A DNA stretch of 64,000 nucleotides from the NCBI GenBank assembly GCA_028285445.1, contig JANQPQ010000046.1:152958-216957 (forward strand), read 5' to 3'. The DNA is from Cyclobacteriaceae bacterium (GTDB taxonomy: Bacteria; Bacteroidota; Bacteroidia; Cytophagales; Cyclobacteriaceae). Positions within the stretch are counted from its first letter, which is position 1. Each line of letters starts with the position of its first letter. The notes beneath the pieces are model-generated. The model ran no database searches. It saw only the letters and a list, made by a program, of their open reading frames with translations, and was not told the origin of the DNA. Of the stretch, positions 16,103-24,957 are shown piece after piece. Made by a program: the position numbers and the translations under genes.

Positions 16103-17563
16103 CTACTGATGTTTCATCCATTGTCCCGGACTAACTTCGGAAATGATTTGTTCGTTGTCGATTACCAAAGTGCCGTTCACCAATACGTATTTCACTCCTG
16201 AAGAATATTCGTAAGGGTGCATATAAGTAGCGTTCTCCGCAATTGATTCATAATCAAATACCGTTATGTCGGCATCTGAGCCTATTTGAATTCTTCCCTT
16301 TCCTTTCATCAGCGATACTGATTTCTCCAACCTTTGGGCGGGAAGAAGGGTAATTCTTTTAATTGCCTCTGGTAGGTCTATAACCTGCTTTTCTCTTACA
16401 AACATCCTTAGAAAACGGGCAAAGGTACCTGTAGATCTGGGATGACCTCTTTCGGCCTTGTGTCCTTCTTCGCTAAAAAGGCCGGCGCCATCACTGCTGA
16501 TGATTCCCATGGGGCTTTTGATGGCCATCACAATCTCAGATTCTGGTATAAATTCGGTTTGCACATTTGTCGACCCTGGCTCAGAACGCAATTCGAAAAA
16601 ACGCTCTTTTGTGAGCTGTTCTTGCGTTGAGGCCAGGTAGATGCTGTCGTATGTAATTCCTCCAAACCTTTCTTCCCAGCCTTCATCATAAAGTGCGCTT
16701 TGTATACTCGTCATATTTCTGGACCAAATGTGAAAGTCAAAACCTACATCGACTCCCCGGCCAGAGGCGCCTTCAATCAATTTCAAACATAGAGGCGCTG
16801 AGCCGACGGTAGAAGAGGTGAGATGCGCCAATTGGGCCTGGGCTCCGGTAGCGGCTGCCGCTGCTACCACTTCCATCACTGCCAAACTCATGGTTCCGGG
16901 AAAGATATTGCCCTTGTAGCGGGCATGTAGATGGCAAGGGACGTTGTTGCGAGCCGCCACTTCGAACAAAGCAAAAACCTCCTCGTAAGAAGCCCCCGGA
17001 GAGTAATTGATGCCAAATCCGATTCCAGCGGATCCCTCATTTATGGCTTTTTCAGCCAAGGCCTGCATTTCCCTAATCTGATCTTCATTTGCGGGAATTG
17101 TGCCGTCGTTTAGACCGACAGCACGCCGCAAACTCCTGTGACCAACGGCCCTTCCGTAGTTAATCAATGCGCCCGATTCTTCAAATCGTTTGGCGTAGGC
17201 CAGCGGATCCACCGGACCCCCGTGCATGCCCATGGTGGTGGTAACTCCATCAGTGATTTTGTGCGTATGAGCGTGCTTGTTTGGTCGATCTGATGACAGT
17301 ATATCTATGAATCCAGGAGATACAATAAGCCCACTGGCATCTATTACCCTGGCAGATTCATGGTTTAGATCGTTACTGATTGCTACGACCTTTCCTTCAA
17401 AAATACCCACGTCGGTCACCTCATCACGATTGGTTTCGGGATCTATAACCCTTCCGTTTTTGATAATGATGTCAAGCGGATCTGAGGCTTTCTCCTGGCA
17501 AGTCGCAAACATCGCCAAGGCTATTGCCAGTACAATAATTCGAGAGGTTGTTCTTATGGCCAT
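16103..17563 (-). CDS. D-aminoacylase-like amidohydrolase lipoprotein with altered metal motif
   Basis: This 486-residue protein has a probable lipoprotein signal (Cys22, AMFATC) and an amidohydrolase fold of the N-acyl-D-amino-acid deacylase group. The small N- and C-terminal beta domain is seen at residues 30-75 and near the end (VKYVLVNGTLVID). His residues in HLHARY and LAHLTS and the Asp in GIISSDGAG match known metal or catalytic positions. The usual H-x-H after GFID is absent, because the sequence there is GFIDILSSDRPN, and the GxCG loop is GMHGG. It probably hydrolyses an N-acyl or cyclic amide in the periplasm, but metal content may differ from the model enzymes. It converges on the GltB-like gene. 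Confidence 0.82.
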   Translation of the reverse strand: MAIRTTSRIIVLAIALAMFATCQEKASDPLDIIIKNGRVIDPETNRDEVTDVGIFEGKVVAISNDLNHESARVIDASGLIVSPGFIDILSSDRPNKHAHTHKITDGVTTTMGMHGGPVDPLAYAKRFEESGALINYGRAVGHRSLRRAVGLNDGTIPANEDQIREMQALAEKAINEGSAGIGFGINYSPGASYEEVFALFEVAARNNVPCHLHARYKGNIFPGTMSLAVMEVVAAAAATGAQAQLAHLTSSTVGSAPLCLKLIEGASGRGVDVGFDFHIWSRNMTSIQSALYDEGWEERFGGITYDSIYLASTQEQLTKERFFELRSEPGSTNVQTEFIPESEIVMAIKSPMGIISSDGAGLFSEEGHKAERGHPRSTGTFARFLRMFVREKQVIDLPEAIKRITLLPAQRLEKSVSLMKGKGRIQIGSDADITVFDYESIAENATYMHPYEYSSGVKYVLVNGTLVIDNEQIISEVSPGQWMKHQ

Positions 17564-17614
17564 TATCCAATATAGCCAAATTCAAGAAGGTTTATGTTTA
17601 AAGCCGGGAGCGCT

Positions 17615-17968
17615 TTATTCAGATCGGCAGCCCAATTTGCCATCCAGGGCATATAGGGTCCATTTTCGTAGAGAACCGACTACACAACCTAAGCCGTTGC
17701 TACCGTCGTTTCGTAGCTGCCGAAACTCTATCGACTTGATCAAACCGTCATTAGTATAACCAAGTATTTTAAGTTTGTGCTTAACTCCTATCTCCGCCAG
17801 TTGCTTTGAAATGCGATCGATGTCATCTTGGGTACTCTCGGGATCAATGGTAAACTGAAAATCTTCGGTAACCTGATCTCCGGCAGCAACGGGATTCTTA
17901 ACCTTTGCATCCTGCGCCCAAGCTGATCCTGCCATTAGCAATGCTAATATGATGAGGTAACGTTTCAT
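17615..17968 (-). CDS. Secreted hypothetical protein, 117 residues
   Basis: A signal peptide ends at ..AWA-Q (residues 1-18). The mature domain reads as beta-alpha-beta: FQFTIDPES, then a helix DDIDRISKQLAEIGVKHKL, then strands KILGYTNDGLIKSIEF and a Cys-containing SNGLGCVVG loop near the end. The layout resembles small ferredoxin-like periplasmic domains found beside M56/BlaR-type peptidases, but no family is recognised. It lies 51 bases upstream of the D-aminoacylase-like gene in the same direction and could be co-transcribed with it. Confidence 0.7.
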   Translation of the reverse strand: MKRYLIILALLMAGSAWAQDAKVKNPVAAGDQVTEDFQFTIDPESTQDDIDRISKQLAEIGVKHKLKILGYTNDGLIKSIEFRQLRNDGSNGLGCVVGSLRKWTLYALDGKLGCRSE

Positions 17969-18128
17969 GTTAAGTTTAACTCTCTAGATGCGAAATGTGT
18001 TTTGTAGTACCCTCCAACATACCATAAATCATACACTATTACCAGTAAAATGTACATAAGGCACTTTTTGGGATAAGGCTAAACCAAAAACTCCCGAAAG
18101 TCTTAAATTCACTTCATAATCTAAAACT

Positions 18129-19460
18129 ATGAAAACCAAATACAGCTACCTAGCCATTATTCTTGTGCTATTCTTCTCCTGTCAGCAACCACAGGAAGAA
18201 GCGAAAGGAGTTTCGCAAATGACTGAAGAAGAGTTAGTGGAGCATGCCCGAGGCATTCATGAACGAGTAATTACACTTGATACTCATGATGACATTAACA
18301 CCTCCAATTTCACTGCTGAAAAGAATTATACCCAACGCATAAGTACGCAAGTAGATTTGCCTAAAATGGAAGAGGGGGGCTTGGATGTGGCCTGGTTCGT
18401 TGTTTACACCGGTCAGGGAGATTTGACAGAAGAAGGTTATGCCAGCGCCTACGAAAACGCTGATGACAAATTCAAGGCTATCCATAGGCTCTGCGAGGAA
18501 TACGCTCCCGATCGTATTGAGTTGGCATTGACTTCCGACGATGTTAGAAGAATAATCGCATCAGGTAAGAAGGTGGCGATGATAGGAGTTGAAAACGGAT
18601 ACCCTGTTGGTGAGGACATTTCCCGGGTAAAGGAATTTTATGACAGGGGAGCTCGGTATATGTCTTTGTCTCACAATGGGCATAGCCAACTTTGCGATTC
18701 TAACACAGGTGAAAGAGACAGTGTTTGGATGCACAATGGCCTTAGTGATTTAGGGCGCGAAGTGCTGGCAGAAATGAATAAGTGGGGCATCATGATTGAC
18801 CTATCACACCCTTCAAAAGAAGCAAATATGGAAATGATGCGACTTTCAAAAGCTCCAGTGATGGCCTCGCATTCCTCGGCTCGTGCGTTGAGCGACGTTA
18901 GTCGCAATATGGATGATGAGCAATTAATGATGCTGAAAGAGAATGGGGGCGTTATTCAGACCGTTGCCTTTAGGAGTTATGTAAATGTTGAGAAGAACAG
19001 AGCGCATGCTGATAAGGTTAGAGAGTTGAGGGAGACAATTGCTGCCGAAGAAGGTTTTGAGATATTAGCTAGATCTGAAATTAGAGCCCTGGATGATGCA
19101 GAGAGGACAGCCTACTTTGAAGGCTTCGCGGCTATTAGGGAGAAAGCAGAACCCAGGGTAGAGGCGGAAATAAATCCTGAGACACCTCCGGTTGATGTGG
19201 CTGATTTCGTAGACCACATTGACTACCTGGTTGGTAAGATTGGGCTTAAGCACGTGGGCATCAGTTCAGATTTTGATGGTGGTGGAGGAGTTTATGGTTG
19301 GGGTGATGCCTCGGAGACCTTCAACGTAACACTGGAGTTAGTACGCAGGGGTTACAGCGAAGAAGATATTGGCATGTTGTGGAGTGGAAACTTACTCAGA
19401 GTCCTCGATGAGGTACAACAAGTTGCCAGCCAAATACAGGCCGAGGAAGCTGGGGATTAA
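18129..19460 (+). CDS. M19 renal-dipeptidase-family lipoprotein
   Basis: This 443-residue lipoprotein (lipobox LFFSC, Cys18) carries a membrane-dipeptidase fold. All expected binuclear zinc ligands are seen: His and Asp in DTHDDIN, the bridging Glu in IGVENGYPVG, His in DLSHPSKEA, and His in ASHSSARAL; GISSDFDGGGG supplies the terminal Asp. Family members hydrolyse dipeptides, often those with a C-terminal D-residue, and D-Ala-D-Ala. Anchoring in the envelope suggests a role in recycling wall or dietary peptides. The nearby D-aminoacylase-like, M20 and penicillin acylase genes suggest the same broad task, though they are not one operon. Confidence 0.93.
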   Translation: MKTKYSYLAIILVLFFSCQQPQEEAKGVSQMTEEELVEHARGIHERVITLDTHDDINTSNFTAEKNYTQRISTQVDLPKMEEGGLDVAWFVVYTGQGDLTEEGYASAYENADDKFKAIHRLCEEYAPDRIELALTSDDVRRIIASGKKVAMIGVENGYPVGEDISRVKEFYDRGARYMSLSHNGHSQLCDSNTGERDSVWMHNGLSDLGREVLAEMNKWGIMIDLSHPSKEANMEMMRLSKAPVMASHSSARALSDVSRNMDDEQLMMLKENGGVIQTVAFRSYVNVEKNRAHADKVRELRETIAAEEGFEILARSEIRALDDAERTAYFEGFAAIREKAEPRVEAEINPETPPVDVADFVDHIDYLVGKIGLKHVGISSDFDGGGGVYGWGDASETFNVTLELVRRGYSEEDIGMLWSGNLLRVLDEVQQVASQIQAEEAGD

Positions 19461-19461
19461 G

Positions 19462-20082
19462 CTAGGATTTAAAGTTGATTACCATTGCTACACTATGAAG
19501 CATTAGCTTGTTAAGTGCAGGGTTCCGGTTGATATCCAGCAAACCAAAGCTATACCTGAATTCTGGCCCAACTTGAAGATTCTTCAGTAATTTTTCAAAA
19601 CCGATGCCAATGTCCAGCGCAATGTCGGTTGCAGTGGCAAACTCGGGTTGCGATTGGCCATTTTTCGAAACTGGAATTCTGACATTAGGGCCAAAGAGGA
19701 AATGAGGCCGTAATACTCCGGTTGCTTTCCTAAAGTTGAAGTGCATGGCAAACTCCAGGCTTGTTGGCATTATTTCGTAGGTGGTTGTTGAACCATCAGT
19801 ATTGGTAAAAATGATATCAGCACTTTGAAATGAGATCTCTGCCCTTGGTACCACAGAGATATGTTGCGATACCGCATAGGCCGCAAAACTCCCGAGTCTG
19901 AATCCAATCCCACCAATGTCTTCCGCATTGCCAGGCAATTCATTGTTGTGAAGTAGATAAGAATAGTTGACCCCCAAATCAAATCCGAATTGCAGTCGTT
20001 TGTGATGGTGGGTTGGCGCAATTTGGGCCAATGAAATAGTAAATAACAGGCTGCCAATAATAGCAAAAACTACTTTTTTCAT
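19462..20082 (-). CDS. Outer-membrane beta-barrel protein (PorT/OmpW-like size)
   Basis: This is a 206-residue protein with signal peptide (..ISLA-Q). The mature part alternates hydrophobic and polar residues with aromatic girdles, for example FGFDLGVNYSYLL, GFRLGSFAAYAVS and VGPEFRYSFGLLDI, and ends in an aromatic/hydrophobic strand VAMVINFKS. This fits an eight-stranded barrel of the outer membrane beta-barrel class common in Bacteroidota. Specific function is unknown. It ends one base from the stop of the convergent M19 gene. Confidence 0.78.
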   Translation of the reverse strand: MKKVVFAIIGSLLFTISLAQIAPTHHHKRLQFGFDLGVNYSYLLHNNELPGNAEDIGGIGFRLGSFAAYAVSQHISVVPRAEISFQSADIIFTNTDGSTTTYEIMPTSLEFAMHFNFRKATGVLRPHFLFGPNVRIPVSKNGQSQPEFATATDIALDIGIGFEKLLKNLQVGPEFRYSFGLLDINRNPALNKLMLHSVAMVINFKS

Positions 20083-20292
20083 GATAAATAGAATTTAGGT
20101 TAAGTAGAGTTTTGCCATGGGCAGCTTTGCTTATAGTAGTCAACGACTAAGCTTGGGAATATTGCCTTGACAATTGCAGGATGTTGATATTACCAGGGAA
20201 GGACACCAACTAGTGTGGGAAGGATGGTCAAGTGCTTACTGACCTGATAAAGCCTGGAAGCAGATATTTCGAGATGTTGCTACCAGAAGGAA

Positions 20293-23200
20293 TTAGTTTC
20301 CAATAAATAGGAAATCACTTCCAGGTTCGTTACTCCCAAATTCACCATAACGGGGCTGGGGATTAACCCTTTCAATGTAGTTTACAAGTTCCGGCAAAGT
20401 GAGGATATTGTCCGATCCACCCATACTTCTTAATGCCTCCAGGAATTTTCGAGCAAACGGACTGTGTTCGCCCGGCCTGCCATCGGGTACATACTCCTTA
20501 CCTCCCGAGGTCATGTATCTTCTTGTTTTGTATTTCAGCTTTCTCTCGATGTATTCGGTAGTGGTTATTTCCCGATAGACATTATCGCCACCGCGGTGGT
20601 CTGCCTGGGCCGTAATCTGATCGAATGTGCCACCAAAGCAAACATCCATGGCTACAAGAATGTGCTCGCTGGGAATGTTGTTAATAACAGTTCGTAATAC
20701 GGAATGAGATAAATAAGAAGTCTTAGCCAAATCATCTGTTAGTGAGTTTTTACAAACAACATAACCTTCACCGAAGGCGTCGTCGAATGTACCATGACCA
20801 GCAAAGAATATAAAAAGCTGATCCTTTTCCAGGTACGACTTATTAGCATATTTACGCAGGGTTGTCATAACCTCGGCAGTTGTAGGATTTTTCACCAATT
20901 CTACATTGAAACCATAATTGTTTTCGAGTTCTCCTGCGATGGTGCTGGCATCATTTACCGGGTTTGTCAGGTTATTCCAGTGGTCGTATTGGTCTGTAGC
21001 AAATATTAAGGCGAAATCTCTTCGACCAGTAGTCAAACCACCAGCATCGGCACCAGGTTGATAGGTAATATTGCGACTGTCGGTCGCAGATGATCCATTT
21101 TCATTTTCAGCTACTATTTTTACCGTGTTCGTGCCTGCGACAAGGTTTACAGTTTCTTCCACTACCATATCATAATCGCCACTGTTGTTGCTTTTATCAA
21201 CCACCTTAAAACCACGGTTGGCACCAACTGGTTGGTCGTTGAGATACACTGTGGCACCCCTTAGTTTCGACGAAGTGGTTAGTCCCACTTTTACCTTTAC
21301 AGAACCTTCATTTGTTGAGGAAAATGCCTGACTGGGATTTATCCAGCTTATCAGTGGTGGCTGCGGCTGGTTGTAAATAATTGTTCGGCTTTGTGAGGTT
21401 GTACTTCCGGCATCATTGGCAGCAATAATCTTCACATCATTACTTCCCGGGATCAGTTTAAGATTGGTTGAAAAATTGAGTGATCCCGTTCGTCCAAGCA
21501 GGCTGCTACTTGAAGAAGTCTCTATAACGCCATTATTAACCAGCAAAGTGATATTAACTAATTTGGAATCACTTGAGACCGTTGCACTGATATTGTGATT
21601 CCTTGAAGTTGTTTGGGTTACCGGCCCGTCGGGCTCTGTCCACAATATACCGGGTGCTACCGATACGGTTGTATTTAAATTGGTGGTATTAATCGTTGGG
21701 CCGGAGAATTCTAAAATTTCTAACCGATCAACTTCTACTTCCATCTCTTTCGTTAGTACAAATCCCATTTTATCGCCAAAAAATGGGGCGTAAGGAATCT
21801 GTGTTACCGGGTTATCATTAACGAAAAATTTTAGCATGTTTCCACGTCTTCTCACAGTTAGTTCATTATAAGCGCCCATGCCGTTAATGGTGCCGGCTAC
21901 TTCTGCCCAAGGCTGAGGCTCTTTGAATTCGTTATTATCATATTTAAATATTCGGAAGAATCCGTTGCTGGAAATAGTAAAGGCATTGAGGTTGTTTACA
22001 TCCTCCACACCCCATAGTAGTCCGTAACCATAGTCATTTACTCCTGCGACCTGGCGCAGTCGTACTTTGATCTCGAAGTCTCTATTGTTATCAAACTTTA
22101 CGGGATTCCAAAAGTAGAATGAGCTCTCGTTTATTTTATGTTGCAGGTAGTAGTGGCCATTGGTAACGGCCGTTCTGTAGTCCTTGGTATTGTCAACCAG
22201 CCATGAGTTGGTGTTGTTATCAAAGTTGTCTACGAATACTGATTTCAGATCATTGCCAGTGTCGTTGTCTTTGCCCTGTTTAATTTCTAGATTTTCCACC
22301 CGAACTTCCATCGTACTGGCAAGAACAAATCCAACATTGGGGCCATAGAATTCCTGCTTATCCACCTCTAATAAGAAGTTTCCATTAACAAAAAATCTTG
22401 TGATGTCTCCTTCTTTATGTACCCTAAAGGCGTTAGCGGTACCCATGGGATTAATAAAGTCGGGCTCGTACGTCCAATCCTTTATTTCAATCTTATCACC
22501 ATTATCGTACTTAAACACCCTGAAATAACCATTGGAAGTAACATAGAAGGTGTAATTGTTGTCGACATCCTTTAGGCCATAGGTGATGCCAAACCCATAG
22601 TCGTCAACCCCAGTCACCTGGGTTATATCAGCGGATATTTCGAAATCCTGGTATTGGTTGAACTGTATGTCTTTCCAGAAATAGTATGAACTCTTTTCTT
22701 TTTTGTGTTTGAGGTTGTAAGCACCCCCTGTTACACGAGACTCAATAAGGTCGGTGTTGTTCTCACTCCACAAGTGCTCATTATTATTGAAATCGTCTCT
22801 GAAAACTGTTATATAGTTAGAAGACTGGTTGTTGTACGTTCTTTGGCTGGTTACTGAAACATCCGTGGCCGCTATATCCATCTTGTTGTTTATGATGAAT
22901 CCCAGCTTATCTCCGTAGAAGCCTCTAACAGGCATGGAATAGACGAAATTGTCGTTCACATAGAAAGACCACTTCGTGCCAGATTTACGAACCTGGATTT
23001 TGTTATTGAATCCTTTCGGATTGACTGCATTATCAGCACTGGTCCAGTCTTTTACTGTTTTGTACTTACCATTTTCATACTCATAAACCAGGTAGCTTCC
23101 CCCGCTATTCACAATAAAACAAAAAGCGTTGTTGGCATCCTTTGCGCCCCATATAATGCCATAACCATGATCGGTGATGCCAGCCTCCTGGGTGATGTTA

Positions 23201-23454
23201 GCCTCGATTATGTAGTCTCCGCTGGAGGCGAAGGGTATACTCTTAAAGAAGAACCATTGCCCACTTTCTTCAAAATGGGATATTCGGTAGGCCCCATTGC
23301 GAACCGTGGCAGAGTATTCATCGGCAGTGCCTGTCCACCAGTCGTTACTGTTATTATCAAAGTTGTCACGGAAAATTTCTTGCCCAAATGCTGTTGCACT
23401 GAGCAATACCAATAGCATTATGGAGAATGCTTGCTTAGGGTTTAGCCAACTCAT
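20293..23454 (-). CDS. Secreted caspase-like (C14) protease with three LamG-like and two Ig-like domains
   Basis: This 1053-residue protein is exported by a signal peptide (..ATAFG-Q). Residues ~25-205, ~215-398 and ~403-585 are three homologous copies of a jelly-roll domain. Each opens with F(R/V)D(N/D)F(D/N)NN..W and contains the Y/F-YGxxxG-x-D-N core, a pattern of LamG/concanavalin-like carbohydrate or adhesin modules. Two Ig-like modules (~600-690 and ~700-798) follow. Residues ~808-1053 are a caspase/metacaspase domain with the catalytic dyad His887 (FFAGHG) and Cys939 (AMDVCFGG). No T9SS sorting signal is visible at the C-terminus. Extracellular proteolysis, self-processing or a killing/adhesion role are inferences. 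The gene heads away from the TMEM175-type gene. Confidence 0.9.
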   Translation of the reverse strand: MSWLNPKQAFSIMLLVLLSATAFGQEIFRDNFDNNSNDWWTGTADEYSATVRNGAYRISHFEESGQWFFFKSIPFASSGDYIIEANITQEAGITDHGYGIIWGAKDANNAFCFIVNSGGSYLVYEYENGKYKTVKDWTSADNAVNPKGFNNKIQVRKSGTKWSFYVNDNFVYSMPVRGFYGDKLGFIINNKMDIAATDVSVTSQRTYNNQSSNYITVFRDDFNNNEHLWSENNTDLIESRVTGGAYNLKHKKEKSSYYFWKDIQFNQYQDFEISADITQVTGVDDYGFGITYGLKDVDNNYTFYVTSNGYFRVFKYDNGDKIEIKDWTYEPDFINPMGTANAFRVHKEGDITRFFVNGNFLLEVDKQEFYGPNVGFVLASTMEVRVENLEIKQGKDNDTGNDLKSVFVDNFDNNTNSWLVDNTKDYRTAVTNGHYYLQHKINESSFYFWNPVKFDNNRDFEIKVRLRQVAGVNDYGYGLLWGVEDVNNLNAFTISSNGFFRIFKYDNNEFKEPQPWAEVAGTINGMGAYNELTVRRRGNMLKFFVNDNPVTQIPYAPFFGDKMGFVLTKEMEVEVDRLEILEFSGPTINTTNLNTTVSVAPGILWTEPDGPVTQTTSRNHNISATVSSDSKLVNITLLVNNGVIETSSSSSLLGRTGSLNFSTNLKLIPGSNDVKIIAANDAGSTTSQSRTIIYNQPQPPLISWINPSQAFSSTNEGSVKVKVGLTTSSKLRGATVYLNDQPVGANRGFKVVDKSNNSGDYDMVVEETVNLVAGTNTVKIVAENENGSSATDSRNITYQPGADAGGLTTGRRDFALIFATDQYDHWNNLTNPVNDASTIAGELENNYGFNVELVKNPTTAEVMTTLRKYANKSYLEKDQLFIFFAGHGTFDDAFGEGYVVCKNSLTDDLAKTSYLSHSVLRTVINNIPSEHILVAMDVCFGGTFDQITAQADHRGGDNVYREITTTEYIERKLKYKTRRYMTSGGKEYVPDGRPGEHSPFARKFLEALRSMGGSDNILTLPELVNYIERVNPQPRYGEFGSNEPGSDFLFIGN

Positions 23455-23550
23455 TCCAAAATAGGTTTATAGTCAACTAAATTACGAATTCCGCCAATCA
23501 ATTTGAAACTGACCATTTCCAATAAAGTGCCATAATCCATATATTCAGCC

Positions 23551-24324
23551 ATGGTAAGGCAGGCACTTAAGAAAAATGGTGTAGGCGAAACGCCGACGTT
23601 TAATGTACGAGGTAGCGACAATACACGCATTGAGGCCCTGAGCGATGCCGTTTTTGCCATTGCCATTGCCTTGTTGCTAATCTCCGCAGACATCCCCGAA
23701 ACCTACGATCAATTGGTGGTATTCCTCGCAGACTTTGTGCCATTTGCGGCCACCATTACACTTCTAATGCTGATTTGGTTTGAGCACTACACATTCTTCT
23801 TACGGTACGGGCTTACAAACGCTACGGCAGTATTTCTCAATACAATTCTGCTATTCCTTATTCTATTTTATGTATATCCACTGAAGTTTCTGTTCAAGGT
23901 CCTATACACCCTGTTCAAGGGTTTGTTAACAAAAAACTACGAGTTGGTTGGCGACCTTTTTACAAATACGATAAGCCTGGAGGACGCACCACAGCTTATG
24001 GTTACTTATGGGCTCGGAGCTACTGCAATTTTTCTCACCTTCGTTTTGCTCTATTATTATGCTCTAAGGCTTAAAAATAAGCTGAAACTAAGCGCGATGG
24101 AGATATTCGAAACCAAGGCCAGCATTGTGTCCAATGTTATTTCCATGGCGATTCCGCTTATTTCAGCATCTATAGCATTTTTTGAAATCGCCGGAGAGAA
24201 AACATTCTTTGCCTCTGGCATGACGTATTGGCTATACGCAGTGGCAATGCCAATTTTTTCACGAATAGTAGCCAAGAAAAGAAAGAAGCTGTTGGAAACC
24301 TTGCAGCAGGAAGAAAGTCTTTAG
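23551..24324 (+). CDS. TMEM175/DUF1211-family membrane protein (potassium-channel-like)
   Basis: The hallmark of the family, R-x-(E)AxSDAVFAIA, is present at residues ~26-40 as RIEALSDAVFAIAIALL. It begins the pore helix in bacterial and lysosomal TMEM175 K+ channels; the canonical Phe-Ser-Asp is Leu-Ser-Asp here. At least five further hydrophobic helices follow in 257 residues, consistent with one six-helix unit. Bacterial members work as tetramers with modest K+ selectivity. The gene is divergent from the caspase-like gene, with 96 bases between starts, and overlaps no other gene. Confidence 0.82.
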   Translation: MVRQALKKNGVGETPTFNVRGSDNTRIEALSDAVFAIAIALLLISADIPETYDQLVVFLADFVPFAATITLLMLIWFEHYTFFLRYGLTNATAVFLNTILLFLILFYVYPLKFLFKVLYTLFKGLLTKNYELVGDLFTNTISLEDAPQLMVTYGLGATAIFLTFVLLYYYALRLKNKLKLSAMEIFETKASIVSNVISMAIPLISASIAFFEIAGEKTFFASGMTYWLYAVAMPIFSRIVAKKRKKLLETLQQEESL

Positions 24325-24347
24325 TCTACAAAGTAGATGTAAAGCGA

Positions 24348-24896
24348 ATGAAAACTCCATTAATAGCCTGTTTCACTTTTCTAAGTATCATGTGTTTCGC
24401 GCAAAAAGACTATTTGTCAGGATATGTTGTAACCAACGAAGGCGACACACTAACGGGCCAAATTAGAGACCGACGATCTGTAGTAATAAAGATCTACACC
24501 AAGATCAGATTTATTGACGATGACCGGGGTTGGAAGAAGAAGTTGAGCCCAAACCAAATTCGGGCATATTCCCGAGGCGATGAGCTTTTTGTTAGCAGAG
24601 ACTACAATGGTAAGAAAGTCTTCTTGAAACTGGTCGAGGAAGGTCCCGTTAATTTGTACCACCACCTGACAGTTGATGACGACTCCTTTCTTTTGGAAAA
24701 GAAGCTGCTGCAAAGAGAAGGCAGTAGCCACTATGCGCATATAATCGGCATTGGTTTTAGAAAGAAGCTCACGAATTACTTCAGCGATTGCTTTGATCTG
24801 ATTGACAAAGTTCATCGCAGGGAGTTTCGCTATAAAACTCTAAGATCAGCAGTGCAATACTACAATGAGCACTGTGGAGCCACGTCCTCGCAATAG
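24348..24896 (+). CDS. Secreted hypothetical protein, 182 residues
   Basis: The ATG at 24348 gives a good signal peptide (..SIMCFA-Q); longer in-frame openings upstream overlap the end of the TMEM175-type gene and read as poor coding sequence. The mature protein opens with DYLSGYVVTNEGDTLTGQIRD, a start seen in many uncharacterised Bacteroidota envelope proteins, and is rich in basic residues. No catalytic motif is visible. It lies 23 bases after the channel gene in the same direction, so they may be co-transcribed. Confidence 0.7.
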   Translation: MKTPLIACFTFLSIMCFAQKDYLSGYVVTNEGDTLTGQIRDRRSVVIKIYTKIRFIDDDRGWKKKLSPNQIRAYSRGDELFVSRDYNGKKVFLKLVEEGPVNLYHHLTVDDDSFLLEKKLLQREGSSHYAHIIGIGFRKKLTNYFSDCFDLIDKVHRREFRYKTLRSAVQYYNEHCGATSSQ

Positions 24897-24927
24897 AAAA
24901 AGGCCTGGATCGCAAAAACCCAGGCCT
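24897..24927 (-). terminator. Terminator for the leftward alpha/beta-hydrolase gene
   Basis: AGGCCTGG (24901-24908) and CCAGGCCT (24920-24927) form a perfect 8-bp stem. Read leftwards it is followed by five U residues. It also forms just after the stop of the rightward gene and may act on both strands. Confidence 0.7.
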
Positions 24928-24957
24928 AAACCAAACTGTCTACCCTATGTATGAAAT

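Noticed and set aside
17277..17759. 160-codon plus-strand frame opposite the D-aminoacylase-like gene
   Set aside because: It overlaps the start of a strongly supported minus-strand gene and reads as low-complexity antisense protein.
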